From Closterium sp. Naga37s-1 (taxonomy: Eukaryota > Streptophyta > Zygnematophyceae > Desmidiales > Closteriaceae): DNA of 64,000 nt. Each line of letters opens with the position of its first letter. Position 1 is the stretch's first letter. The notes below the pieces were generated by a model, which ran no database searches, was not told the origin of the DNA, and saw only the letters and a program-made list of their open reading frames with translations. The position numbers and the translations under genes are program-made. This document shows positions 36,901 to 47,344 of this stretch, piece by piece. Location: the NCBI GenBank assembly GCA_947471745.1, contig CANJKZ010000180.1, positions 20,001 through 84,000 on the forward strand, in the 5' to 3' direction.

Positions 36901-39900
36901 GTTGACTTGCAAGACACACTACCGTTGGGAGTGGCGGCAAGGATCTCTACCCCAGGTGCGCTGGGCTGTACCGTCAACACGTGTATACCTATAGTTGGTG
37001 CTTTTTGAGTTGACTTGCAAGACACACTACCGTTGGGAGTGGCGGCAAGGATCTCTACCCCAGGTGCGCTGGGCTGTACCGTCAACACGTGTATACCTAT
37101 AGTTGGTGATTTCTGAGTTGACTTGCAAGACACACTACCGTTGGGAGTGGCGGCAAGGATCTCTACCCCAGGTGCGCTGGGCTGTACCGTCAACACGTGT
37201 ATACCTATAGTTGGTGATTTTTTAGTTGACTTGCAAGACACACTACCGTTGGGAGTGGCGGCAAGGATCTCTACCCCAGGTGCGCTGGGCTGTACCGTCA
37301 ACACGTGTATACCTATAGTTGGTGATTTTTGAGTTGACTTGCAAGACACACTACCGTTGGGAGTGGCGGCAAGGATCTCTACCCCAGGTGCGCTGGGCTG
37401 TACCGTCAACACGTGTATACCTATAGTTGGTGATTTTTGAGTTGACTTGCAAGACACACTACCGTTGGGAGTGGCGGCAAGGATCTCTACCCCAGGTGCG
37501 CTGGGCTGTACCGTCAACACGTGTATACCTATAGTTGGTGATTTTTTAGTTGACTTGCAAGACACACTACCGTTGGGAGTGGCGGCAAGGATCTCTACCC
37601 CAGGTGCGCTGGGCTGTACCGTCAACACGTGTATACCTATAGTTGGTGATTTTTTAGTTGACTTGCAAGACACACTACCGTTGGGAGTGGCGGCAAGGAT
37701 CTCTACCCCAGGTGCGCTGGGCTGTACCGTCAACACGTGTATACCTATAGTTGGTGATTTTTGAGTTGACTTGCAAGACACACTACCGTTGGGAGTGGCG
37801 GCAAGGATCTCTACCCCAGGTGCGCTGGGCTGTACCGTCAACACGTGTATACCTATAGTTGGTGATTTTTGAGTTGACTTGCAAGACACACTACCGTTGG
37901 GAGTGGCGGCAAGGATCTCTACCCCAGGTGCGCTGGGCTGTACCGTCAACACGTGTATACCTATAGTTGGTGATTTTTGAGTTGACTTGCAAGACACACT
38001 ACCGTTGGGAGTGGCGGCAAGGATCTCTACCCCAGGTGCGCTGGGCTGTACCGTCAACACGTGTATACCTATAGTTGGTGATTTTTGAGTTGACTTGCAA
38101 GACACACTACCGTTGGGAGTGGCGGCAAGGATCTCTACCCCAGGTGCGCTGGGCTGTACCGTCAACACGTGTATACCTATAGTTGGTGATTTTTGAGTTG
38201 ACTTGCAAGACACACTACCGTTGGGAGTGGCGGCAAGGATCTCTACCCCAGGTGCGCTGGGCTGTACCGTCAACACGTGTATACCTATAGTTGGTGCTTT
38301 TTGAGTTGACTTGCAAGACACACTACCGTTGGGAGTGGCGGCAAGGATCTCTACCCCAGGTGCGCTGGGCTGTACCGTCAACACGTGTATACCTATAGTT
38401 GGTGATTTTTGAGTTGACTTGCAAGACACACTACCGTTGGGAGTGGCGGCAAGGATCTCTACCCCAGGTGCGCTGGGCTGTACCGTCAACACGTGTATAC
38501 CTATAGTTGGTGCTTTTTGAGTTGACTTGCAAGACACACTACCGTTGGGAGTGGCGGCAAGGATCTCTACCCCAGGTGCGCTGGGCTGTACCGTCAACAC
38601 GTGTATACCTATAGTTGGTGATTTTTGAGTTGACTTGCAAGACACACTACCGTTGGGAGTGGCGGCAAGGATCTCTACCCCAGGTGCGCTGGGCTGTACC
38701 GTCAACACGTGTATACCTATAGTTGGTGATTTTTGAGTTGACTTGCAAGACACACTACCGTTGGGAGTGGCGGCAAGGATCTCTACCCCAGGTGCGCTGG
38801 GCTGTACCGTCAACACGTGTATACCTATAGTTGGTGATTTTTGAGTTGACTTGCAAGACACACTACCGTTGGGAGTGGCGGCAAGGATCTCTACCCCAGG
38901 TGCGCTGGGCTGTACCGTCAACACGTGTATACCTATAGTTGGTGCTTTTTGAGTTGACTTGCAAGACACACTACCGTTGGGAGTGGCGGCAAGGATCTCT
39001 ACCCCAGGTGCGCTGGGCTGTACCGTCAACACGTGTATACCTATAGTTGGTGATTTTTGAGTTGACTTGCAAGACACACTACCGTTGGGAGTGGCGGCAA
39101 GGATCTCTACCCCAGGTGCGCTGGGCTGTACCGTCAACACGTGTATACCTATAGTTGGTGCTTTTTGAGTTGACTTGCAAGACACACTACCGTTGGGAGT
39201 GGCGGCAAGGATCTCTACCCCAGGTGCGCTGGGCTGTACCGTCAACACGTGTATACCTATAGTTGTTGATTTTTGAGTTGACTTGCAAGACACACTACCG
39301 TTGGGAGTGGCGGCAAGGATCTCTACCCCAGGTGCGCTGGGCTGTACCGTCAACACGTGTATACCTATAGTTGGTGATTTTTGAGTTGACTTGCAAGACA
39401 CACTACCGTTGGGAGTGGCGGCAAGGATCTCTACCACAGGTGCGCTGGGCTGTACCGTCAACACGTGTATACCTATAGTTGGTGATTTTTTAGTTGACTT
39501 GCAAGACACACTACCGTTGGGAGTGGCGGCAAGGATCTCTACCCCAGGTGCGCTGGGCTGTACCGTCAACACGTGTATACCTATAGTTGGTGATTTTTTA
39601 GTTGACTTGCAAGACACACTACCGTTGGGAGTGGCGGCAAGGATCTCTACCCCAGGTGCGCTGGGCTGTACCGTCAACACGTGTATACCTATAGTTGGTG
39701 ATTTTTTAGTTGACTTGCAAGACACACTACCGTTGGGAGTGGCGGCAAGGATCTCTACCCCAGGTGCGCTGGGCTGTACCGTCAACACGTGTATACCTAT
39801 AGTTGGTGATTTTTTAGTTGACTTGCAAGACACACTACCGTTGGGAGTGGCGGCAAGGATCTCTACCCCAGGTGCGCTGGGCTGTACCGTCAACACGTGT

Positions 39901-42900
39901 ATACCTATAGTTGGTGCTTTTTGAGTTGACTTGCAAGACACACTACCGTTGGGAGTGGCGGCAAGGATCTCTACCCCAGGTGCGCTGGGCTGTACCATCA
40001 ACACGTGTATACCTATAGTTGGTGATTTTTTAGTTGACTTGCAAGACACACTACCGTTGGGAGTGGCGGCAAGGATCTCTACCCCAGGTGCGCTGGGCTG
40101 TACCGTCAACACGTGTATACCTATAGTTGGTGATTTTTTAGTTGACTTGCAAGACACACTACCGTTGGGAGTGGCGGCAAGGATCTCTACCCCAGGTGCG
40201 CTGGGCTGTACCGTCAACACGTGTATACCTATAGTTGGTGATTTTTGAGTTGACTTGCAAGACACACTACCGTTGGGAGTGGCGGCAAGGATCTCTACCC
40301 CAGGTGCGCTGGGCTGTACCGTCAACACGTGTATACCTATAGTTGGTGATTTTTGAGTTGACTTGCAAGACACACTACCGTTGGGAGTGGCGGCAAGGAT
40401 CTCTACCACAGGTGCGCTGGGCTGTACCGTCAACACGTGTATACCTATAGTTGGTGATTTTTTAGTTGACTTGCAAGACACACTACCGTTGGGAGTGGCG
40501 GCAAGGATCTCTACCCCAGGTGCGCTGGGCTGTACCGTCAACACGTGTATACCTATAGTTGGTGATTTTTTAGTTGACTTGCAAGACACACTACCGTTGG
40601 GAGTGGCGGCAAGGATCTCTACCCCAGGTGCGCTGGGCTGTACCGTCAACACGTGTATACCTATAGTTGGTGATTTTTTAGTTGACTTGCAAGACACACT
40701 ACCGTTGGGAGTGGCGGCAAGGATCTCTACCCCAGGTGCGCTGGGCTGTACCGTCAACACGTGTATACCTATAGTTGGTGATTTTTTAGTTGACTTGCAA
40801 GACACACTACCGTTGGGAGTGGCGGCAAGGATCTCTACCCCAGGTGCGCTGGGCTGTACCGTCAACACGTGTATACCTATAGTTGGTGCTTTTTGAGTTG
40901 ACTTGCAAGACACACTACCGTTGGGAGTGGCGGCAAGGATCTCTACCCCAGGTGCGCTGGGCTGTACCATCAACACGTGTATACCTATAGTTGGTGATTT
41001 TTTAGTTGACTTGCAAGACACACTACCGTTGGGAGTGGCGGCAAGGATCTCTACCCCAGGTGCGCTGGGCTGTACCGTCAACACGTGTATACCTATAGTT
41101 GGTGATTTTTTAGTTGACTTGCAAGACACACTACCGTTGGGAGTGGCGGCAAGGATCTCTACCCCAGGTGCGCTGGGCTGTACCGTCAACACGTGTATAC
41201 CTATAGTTGGTGATTTTTGAGTTGACTTGCAAGACACACTACCGTTGGGAGTGGCGGCAAGGATCTCTACCCCAGGTGCGCTGGGCTGTACCGTCAACAC
41301 GTGTATACCTATAGTTGGTGATTTTTGAGTTGACTTGCAAGACACACTACCGTTGGGAGTGGCGGCAAGGATCTCTACCCCAGGTGCGCTGGGCTGTACC
41401 GTCAACACGTGTATACCTATAGTTGGTGATTTTTGAGTTGACTTGCAAGACACACTACCGTTGGGAGTGGCGGCAAGGATCTCTACCCCAGGTGCGCTGG
41501 GCTGTACCGTCAACAAGTGTATACCTATAGTTGGTGATTTTTTAGTTGACTTGCAAGACACACTACCGTTGGGAGTGGCGGCAAGGATCTCTACCCCAGG
41601 TGCGCTGGGCTGTACCGTCAACACGTGTATACCTATAGTTGGTGATTTTTGAGTTGACTTGCAAGACACACTACCGTTGGGAGTGGCGGCAAGGATCTCT
41701 ACCCCAGGTGCGCTGGGCTGTACCGTCAACACGTGTATACCTATAGTTGGTGATTTTTGAGTTGACTTGCAAGACACACTACCGTTGGGAGTGGCGGCAA
41801 GGATCTCTACCCCAGGTGCGCTGGGCTGTACCGTCAACACGTGTATACCTATAGTTGGTGATTTTTTAGTTGACTTGCAAGACACACTACCGTTGGGAGT
41901 GGCGGCAAGGATCTCTACCCCAGGTGCGCTGGGCTGTACCGTCAACACGTGTATACCTATAGTTGGTGCTTTTTGAGTTGACTTGCAAGACACACTACCG
42001 TTGGGAGTGGCGGCAAGGATCTCTACCCCAGGTGCGCTGGGCTGTACCGTCAACACGTGTATACCTATAGTTGGTGATTTTTGAGTTGACTTGCAAGACA
42101 CACTACCGTTGGGAGTGGCGGCAAGGATCTCTACCCCAGGTGCGCTGGGCTGTACCGTCAACACGTGTATACCTATAGTTGGTGATTTTTGAGTTGACTT
42201 GCAAGACACACTACCGTTGGGAGTGGCGGCAAGGATCTCTACCCCAGGTGCGCTGGGCTGTACCGTCAACACGTGTATACCTATAGTTGGTGATTTTTTA
42301 GTTGACTTGCAAGACACACTACCGTTGGGAGTGGCGGCAAGGATCTCTACCCCAGGTGCGCTGGGCTGTACCGTCAACACGTGTATACCTATAGTTGGTG
42401 ATTTTTTAGTTGACTTGCAAGACACACTACCGTTGGGAGTGGCGGCAAGGATCTCTACCCCAGGTGCGCTGGGCTGTACCGTCAACACGTGTATACCTAT
42501 AGTTGGTGATTTTTGAGTTGACTTGCAAGACACACTACCGTTGGGAGTGGCGGCAAGGATCTCTACCCCAGGTGCGCTGGGCTGTACCGTCAACACGTGT
42601 ATACCTTTAGTTGGTGCTTTTTGAGTTGACTTGCAAGACACACTACCGTTGGGAGTGGCGGCAAGGATCTCTACCCCAGGTGCGCTGGGCTGTAACGTCA
42701 ACACGTGTATACCTATAGTTGGTGATTTTTGAGTTGACTTGCAAGACACACTACCGTTGGGAGTGGCGGCAAGGATCTCTACCCCAGGTGCGCTGGGCTG
42801 TACCGTCAACACGTGTATACCTATAGTTGGTGCTTTTTGAGTTGACTTGCAAGACACACTACCGTTGGGAGTGGCGGCAAGGATCTCTACCCCAGGTGCG

Positions 42901-45900
42901 CTGGGCTGTACCGTCAACACGTGTATACCTATAGTTGGTGATTTTTGAGTTGACTTGCAAGACACACTACCGTTGGGAGTGGCGGCAAGGATCTCTACCC
43001 CAGGTGCGCTGGGCTGTACCGTCAACACGTGTATACCTATAGTTGGTGATTTTTGAGTTGACTTGCAAGACACACTACCGTTGGGAGTGGCGGCAAGGAT
43101 CTCTACCCCAGGTGCGCTGGGCTGTACCGTCAACACGTGTATACCTATAGTTGGTGATTTTTGAGTTGACTTGCAAGACACACTACCGTTGGGAGTGGCG
43201 GCAAGGATCTCTACCCCAGGTGCGCTGGGCTGTACCGTCAACACGTGTATACCTATAGTTGGTGATTTTTGAGTTGACTTGCAAGACACACTACCGTTGG
43301 GAGTGGCGGCAAGGATCTCTACCCCAGGTGCGCTGGGCTGTACCGTCAACACGTGTATACCTATAGTTGGTGATTTTTGAGTTGACTTGCAAGACACACT
43401 ACCGTTGGGAGTGGCGGCAAGGATCTCTACCCCAGGTGCGCTGGGCTGTACCGTCAACACGTGTATACCTATAGTTGGTGATTTTTGAGTTGACTTGCAA
43501 GACACACTACCGTTGGGAGTGGCGGCAAGGATCTCTACCCCAGGTGCGCTGGGCTGTACCGTCAACACGTGTATACCTATAGTTGGTGCTTTTTGAGTTG
43601 ACTTGCAAGACACACTACCGTTGGGAGTGGCGGCAAGGATCTCTACCCCAGGTGCGCTGGGCTGTACCGTCAACACGTGTATACCTATAGTTGGTGATTT
43701 TTGAGTTGACTTGCAAGACACATTACCGTTGGGAGTGGCGGCAAGGATCTCTACCCCAGGTGCGCTGGGCTGTACCGTCAACACGTGTATACCTATAGTT
43801 GGTGATTTTTGAGTTGACTTGCAAGACACACTACCGTTGGGAGTGGCGGCAAGGATCTCTACCCCAGGTGCGCTGGGCTGTACCGTCAACACGTGTATAC
43901 CTATAGTTGGTGATTTTTGAGTTGACTTGCAAGACACACTACCGTTGGGAGTGGCGGCAAGGATCTCTACCCCAGGTGCGCTGGGCTGTACCGTCAACAC
44001 GTGTATACCTATAGTTGGTGCTTTTTGAGTTGACTTGCAAGACACACTACCGTTGGGAGTGGCGGCAAGGATCTCTACCCCAGGTGCGCTGGGCTGTACC
44101 GTCAACACGTGTATACCTATAGTTGGTGATTTTTGAGTTGACTTGCAAGACACACTACCGTTGGGAGTGGCGGCAAGGATCTCTACCCCAGGTGCGCTGG
44201 GCTGTACCGTCAACACGTGTATACCTATAGTTGGTGCTTTTTGAGTTGACTTGCAAGACACACTACCGTTGGGAGTGGCGGCAAGGATCTCTACCCCAGG
44301 TGCGCTGGGCTGTACCGTCAACACGTGTATACCTATAGTTGGTGATTTTTGAGTTGACTTGCAAGACACACTACCGTTGGGAGTGGCGGCAAGGATCTCT
44401 ACCCCAGGTGCGCTGGGCTGTACCGTCAACACGTGTATACCTATAGTTGGTGATTTTTTAGTTGACTTGCAAGACACACTACCGTTGGGAGTGGCGGCAA
44501 GGATCTCTACCCCAGGTGCGCTGGGCTGTACCGTCAACACGTGTATACCTATAGTTGGTGATTTTTGAGTTGACTTGCAAGACACACTACCGTTGGGAGT
44601 GGCGGCAAGGATCTCTACCCCAGGTGCGCTGGGCTGTACCGTCAACACGTGTATACCTATAGTTGGTGATTTTTGAGTTGACTTGCAAGACACACTACCG
44701 TTGGGAGTGGCGGCAAGGATCTCTACCCCAGGTGCGCTGGGCTGTACCGTCAACACGTGTATACCTATAGTTGGTGATTTTTTAGTTGACTTGCAAGACA
44801 CACTACCGTTGGGAGTGGCGGCAAGGATCTCTACCCCAGGTGCGCTGGGCTGTACCGTCAACACGTGTATACCTATAGTTGGTGCTTTTTGAGTTGACTT
44901 GCAAGACACACTACCGTTGGGAGTGGCGGCAAGGATCTCTATCCTAGGTACGCTGGCTGTACAGTGATTTTCAGGGTGGATGGCAGTGCAGCAGGGGAGG
45001 CGAGGCGGGTTCTCACCACCGTGACTTTCTGCCTTTTCGACACTGCTACTCCCTTCCCTTCCCCTCCACCTCCCCTCTCCTTATCAGCTTCGTCTCCCCC
45101 AAGCCTGGATGGTCGGCCTTCAGAGAGGTTTCCTTCGGCTTTGCTCTCTTCAAGATCGATGGCAGTGCGGCAGGGAAGGCGGACTGGGAGTAACATCACA
45201 TTCAAACTCCTCCCTTCCTCCATTTCCCCCCTCTTCCCTCCCCCTCACTCCCCCTCTCAGCTTCGTCTCCCCCAAGCCTGGATGGTCGGCCTTCAGAGAG
45301 GTTTCCTTCGGCTTTGCACTCTTCAAGATTGATCGCAGTGCTGCAGGGGAGGAGGACTGGCGGTAACACCATGACTTTTTTCGTTTTTCCAACACCCCTT
45401 CCCCTTCCTTCCCTTCCCCTCCGCCTCCCTTCCCCTCTCAGCTTCGTCTCCCCCAGACCTGCATGGTCGGCCTTCCGTGAAGCTTCCTTCGGCTTTGCTC
45501 GCTTCAAGATCGATGGCAGTGCAGCAGGGGAGGCGGACTGGGAGTAACACTGGAACTTCTTTCACCTGCTACGCCCCTCTTCCTCCCTCCCCCTCCCCCT
45601 TCCCCCTCCCCTCCTCCTCTCAGCTTTGTCCCCCCCAAGCCTGCATGGTCGGCCTTCAGAGAAGCCGCCATTGGCTTTGCTCTCTTCAAGATCGATGGCA
45701 GTGCAGCAGGGGAGGCGGACTGGGAGTAACACTGAAACTTCTTGCTTACATTTCACCTGCTACGCCCCTCTTCCTCCCTCCCCCTCCACAGCTTCGTCTC
45801 GCCCAAGCCTGCATGGTCGGCCTTTCGTGAAGCTGCCTTCGGTTTTGCTCTCTTCAAGATTGATGGCAGTGCGGCAGGGGAGGCGGATGGTCAACACCAT

Positions 45901-46182
45901 CAACTTTCATTCTCTCACCAACACCCCCTCCCCTCCCTTTTCCTCCCCCGTTTTTCTCTTCCCCCCCCCCCTCCCCTCAGCTTCACCTCCCCCAAGCCTG
46001 TATGGTCGGCCTTCAGAGAAGCTTCCTTTGGCTTTGCACTCTTCAAAATCGATGGCAGTGCAGCAGGGGAGGCAGATTGGGAGTGGCACAAAAACGACGA
46101 TTCGCCCACTGTTGCTGCGGACTCTGCTCGCCTTGTCAGCCTTGCAAGTGCCTCTACTCCTGCTGAATGCCGCCCAGCGTGA
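30995..46182 (+). CDS. Purple acid phosphatase, 7 exons
   Basis: Exons 30995-31396, 31857-32011, 32694-32836, 33354-33784, 34920-35108, 35361-35443 and 45981-46182 sum to 1605 bp (534 aa), and the phase agrees at all six junctions. The N-terminus has hydrophobic stretches (LLLLVSLSLCTNLLSSLASA) suited to secretion. Then comes the PAP fibronectin-like part (VHIALAGPNSIRVMWST, LQPQSTYYYR) and the metallophosphatase domain. All five metal-ligand blocks are present: GDIG, GDLSYA, GNHE, a SLHEPWYHS block and GHVHAYER. The C-terminus has WSAFRE, SFGFALF and WHKNDD. These enzymes hydrolyse phosphate esters with a dinuclear Fe-metal centre, usually in the cell wall or vacuole. Length is normal for the family. 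The oddity is in the introns: almost every one carries tandem partial copies of an adjacent exon end, and the last intron (10.5 kb) holds the 108-bp array. Confidence 0.9.
31614..31856 (+). repeat. Two upstream partial copies of PAP exon 2
   Basis: Acceptor plus first exon bases (CCCATTCCCCAG|GTGCACATAGC..AACAGCATCAGAGTCA) occur at 31614 and 31737 before the intact exon at 31857. Spacing is 123 and 120 bp. The first copy is diverged (GTCACATAACCCTAACC) and both run out before the exon's second half. Confidence 0.9.
32386..32640 (+). repeat. Two upstream partial copies of PAP exon 3
   Basis: Acceptors at 32386 and 32536 (CACCTGTGCAG) precede sequences like the real exon at 32694. The second copy is good as far as CTACTACTACCGCATCGCTG and CAACGGTCCTTCG. 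It could be mistaken for the true exon, but only the 32694 copy continues in frame into TPPTDAAADVSIAVV with a donor. Confidence 0.85.
33082..33353 (+). repeat. Two upstream partial copies of PAP exon 4
   Basis: Copies of the GDIGLSKAARTTITRL segment start at 33082 and 33206 after TCCAG. The second also repeats LVPGDLSYTNGF, then changes into intron-like pyrimidines. The intact exon starts at 33354. Confidence 0.9.
33850..34480 (+). repeat. Four downstream copies of the PAP exon 4 end with splice donor
   Basis: TCTAAGCTGT(A)CTACTCGTT ... GACCAGCGCAAATGGCTGCAG|GTGAG recurs at about 33861-33969, 34058-34122 (shorter), 34169-34279 and 34365-34480, after the real exon end at 33784. Most copies keep an intact CTGCAG|GTGAG 5' splice site. 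Confidence 0.9.
34493..34600. repeat. 40-bp duplication split by a 28-bp palindrome
   Basis: Copies 34493-34532 and 34561-34600 (CAGGGTGTCTGAGAATTCTC ... AATTCTCAGG) match at 36 of 40 positions. The 28 bp between them (34533-34560) are a palindrome with a single mismatched pair, core TTTTGTGTCGACTCAAAA, ends TTGAC/GTCAA. It lies in intron 4 of the phosphatase gene. Confidence 0.95.
34620..34919 (+). repeat. Two upstream copies of PAP exon 5, 150-bp period
   Basis: Acceptors at 34620, 34770 and 34920 are exactly 150 bp apart. Each is followed by a version of AAGGACCTATCCAGTGTGGA ... CTGCACGAGCCGTGGTATCA. Only the last continues to the GHVHAYER block and a donor. Confidence 0.92.
35413..44947 (+). 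repeat. 108-bp tandem array, 88 periods, derived from a PAP exon end
   Basis: The word TTGGGAGTGGCGGCAAGGAT occurs first in PAP exon 6 (35413) and last at 44917, which is exactly 88 periods of 108 bp with no net insertion or deletion. Each unit has about 31-42 bp of exon (GTTGGGAGTGGCGGCAAGG..CTCTACCCCAG, protein VGSGGKDLYP), the 5' splice site CAG|GTGCGC, about 45 bp of intron, and GATTTTTGAGTTGACTTGC, a decayed form of the GAGTCGACTC palindrome. Units differ by single bases only, mostly at GATTTTTG/GATTTTTT/GCTTTTTG. The last unit is diverged (CTATCCTAG|GTACGC). The array fills most of PAP intron 6. Confidence 0.97.
39391..41334 (+). repeat. 972-bp (9-unit) higher-order duplication in the 108-bp array
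   Basis: Rare variants recur in the same order 972 bp apart: CTACCACAGG at 39430 and 40402, TGTACCATCA at 39991 and 40963, plus the same succession of TTTTTT/TTTTTG units. This marks a recent block duplication of nine units. Confidence 0.85.
45088..45895 (+). repeat. Five upstream partial copies of the PAP last exon
   Basis: Copies start after CAG at 45088, 45261, 45442, 45624 and 45792, with 173-182 bp spacing. Each reads FVSPKPxWSAFREx(S/A)FGFALFKIDGSAAG. They lose homology at or before the WEWHKNDD codons: three read ADWE then TAA, the other two diverge just earlier. If spliced in, they would act as shorter alternative last exons. The intact exon is 45981-46182. Confidence 0.92.
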
Positions 46183-46204
46183 TGAGTGTTGAGGTGTGGG
46201 GGGG

Positions 46205-46660
46205 GGGGGGCAGTGTGGCAGGGAGGCGGACTGGGAGTGGCACAAAAACGACAATCCCCCCGCTGTTGCTGCCGACTCTGCCCGACTTGTCAGCCTTGCA
46301 AGTGCCTCTACTCCTGCTGAATGCCGCCCAGCGTGATGAGTGTTGAGGTGTGGGGGGGGGGGGCAGTGTGGCAGGGAGGCGGACTGGGAGTGGCACAAAA
46401 ACGACAATCCCCCCGCTGTTGCTGCCGACTCTGCCCGACTTGTCAGCCTTGCAAGTGCCTCTACTCCTGCTGAATGCCGGCCTGCGTGATGAGTGTTGGT
46501 GGGAGGGGGAAAGGGGGGGAGGTGCACAGTGCAGCAGGGGAGGCGGACTGGGAGTGGCAGGCACCGCAACAACGATTCCCCCGCATTTGCTCAAGACTCT
46601 GCTCGCCTTGTCAGCCTTGCCAGCAGCTCTGCACCTTCTGCTGACTGAATGCCGGCCACT
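46205..46660 (+). repeat. Three downstream copies of the PAP coding end
   Basis: After the stop at 46182, GGCGGACTGGGAGTGGCA and the following codons (KNDNPPAVAADSARLVSLASASTPAE-like) recur at about 46215, 46372 and 46540, separated by G-rich spacers. The last is most diverged. They lie in the presumed 3' UTR or beyond. Confidence 0.88.
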
Positions 46661-46728
46661 GTGATTTGCGGTTCAAAGGGGTGTAAAAAAAGAAGGGGTG
46701 GGTGTGGGGAGTGTAGACCAGTGTAGGG

Positions 46729-46803
46729 GTGTTGCTCGGGTCAACGGGGAATGGGAGGGTTTGGTATCGTAATGCTGTAATTCCCTGTTGATCCGAGCAA
46801 CAC
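46729..46803. other. Hairpin-forming element, copy 1
   Basis: A 24-bp stem (GTGTTGCTCGGGTCAACGGG.. with its complement) closes on a loop of about 27 nt. On the plus-strand RNA all 24 positions pair, two as G-U. It could be a foldback element or a structured RNA. Confidence 0.6.
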
Positions 46804-46886
46804 TGATTCCTCCCCTGCCTGGCCAGCCTTGCGAGTTTCACTGCCCCCTGGCTGAGTGTAGACCACTATACTAAAGCAGTGTAGGG

Positions 46887-46961
46887 GTGTTGCTCTGGTC
46901 AACGGGGAATGGGAGGGTTTGGTATCGTAATGCTGTAATTCCCTGTTGATCAGAGCAACAT
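46887..46961. other. Hairpin-forming element, copy 2
   Basis: Same 75-bp structure 158 bp downstream, within a larger tandem duplication. The stem differs from copy 1 at one pair where both sides changed (CTCGGGTC/GATCCGAG to CTCTGGTC/GATCAGAG), keeping the pairing. From here to 47344 I recognise nothing. Confidence 0.6.
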
Positions 46962-47344
46962 TGTTCCTCTTCCACTCATGCTTGCTTTTAGCTGAGACTC
47001 CAGTATTTGTACACTGACTGTTGTTCATGAGTATGAGGTGTTACTAGGCCGCTTTACACGCTGCTAGCCACTCAGTTTATGAGTTTTTCTCTTGTTCACA
47101 GTTTCTGGTATCTATTTAAAAAATGCCAATATTGCCTTAATACAGCGCAGCAGCTGCGTCTGCTTGCATGGTTTCCATTCGGAACATGTTTTCATGAGTG
47201 GCAGCTCTAACACTCTCCAGGGAAACTCATTTATTTATTTGATTGTGGTGCACAAGAACACACAGCCACACCAAACCCACATTCTGTAAACAAAGAATTC
47301 CTTTCAGCCCGCTCCTCCCTACACTCCTTTCAGCCCACTCCTCC

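Noticed and set aside
35328-44909. A 3,193-codon minus-strand reading frame made of 36-residue repeats
   Set aside because: It is open only because the 108-bp unit is a multiple of three and nearly invariant. The units come from a plus-strand phosphatase exon border, and the minus-strand product resembles nothing known.
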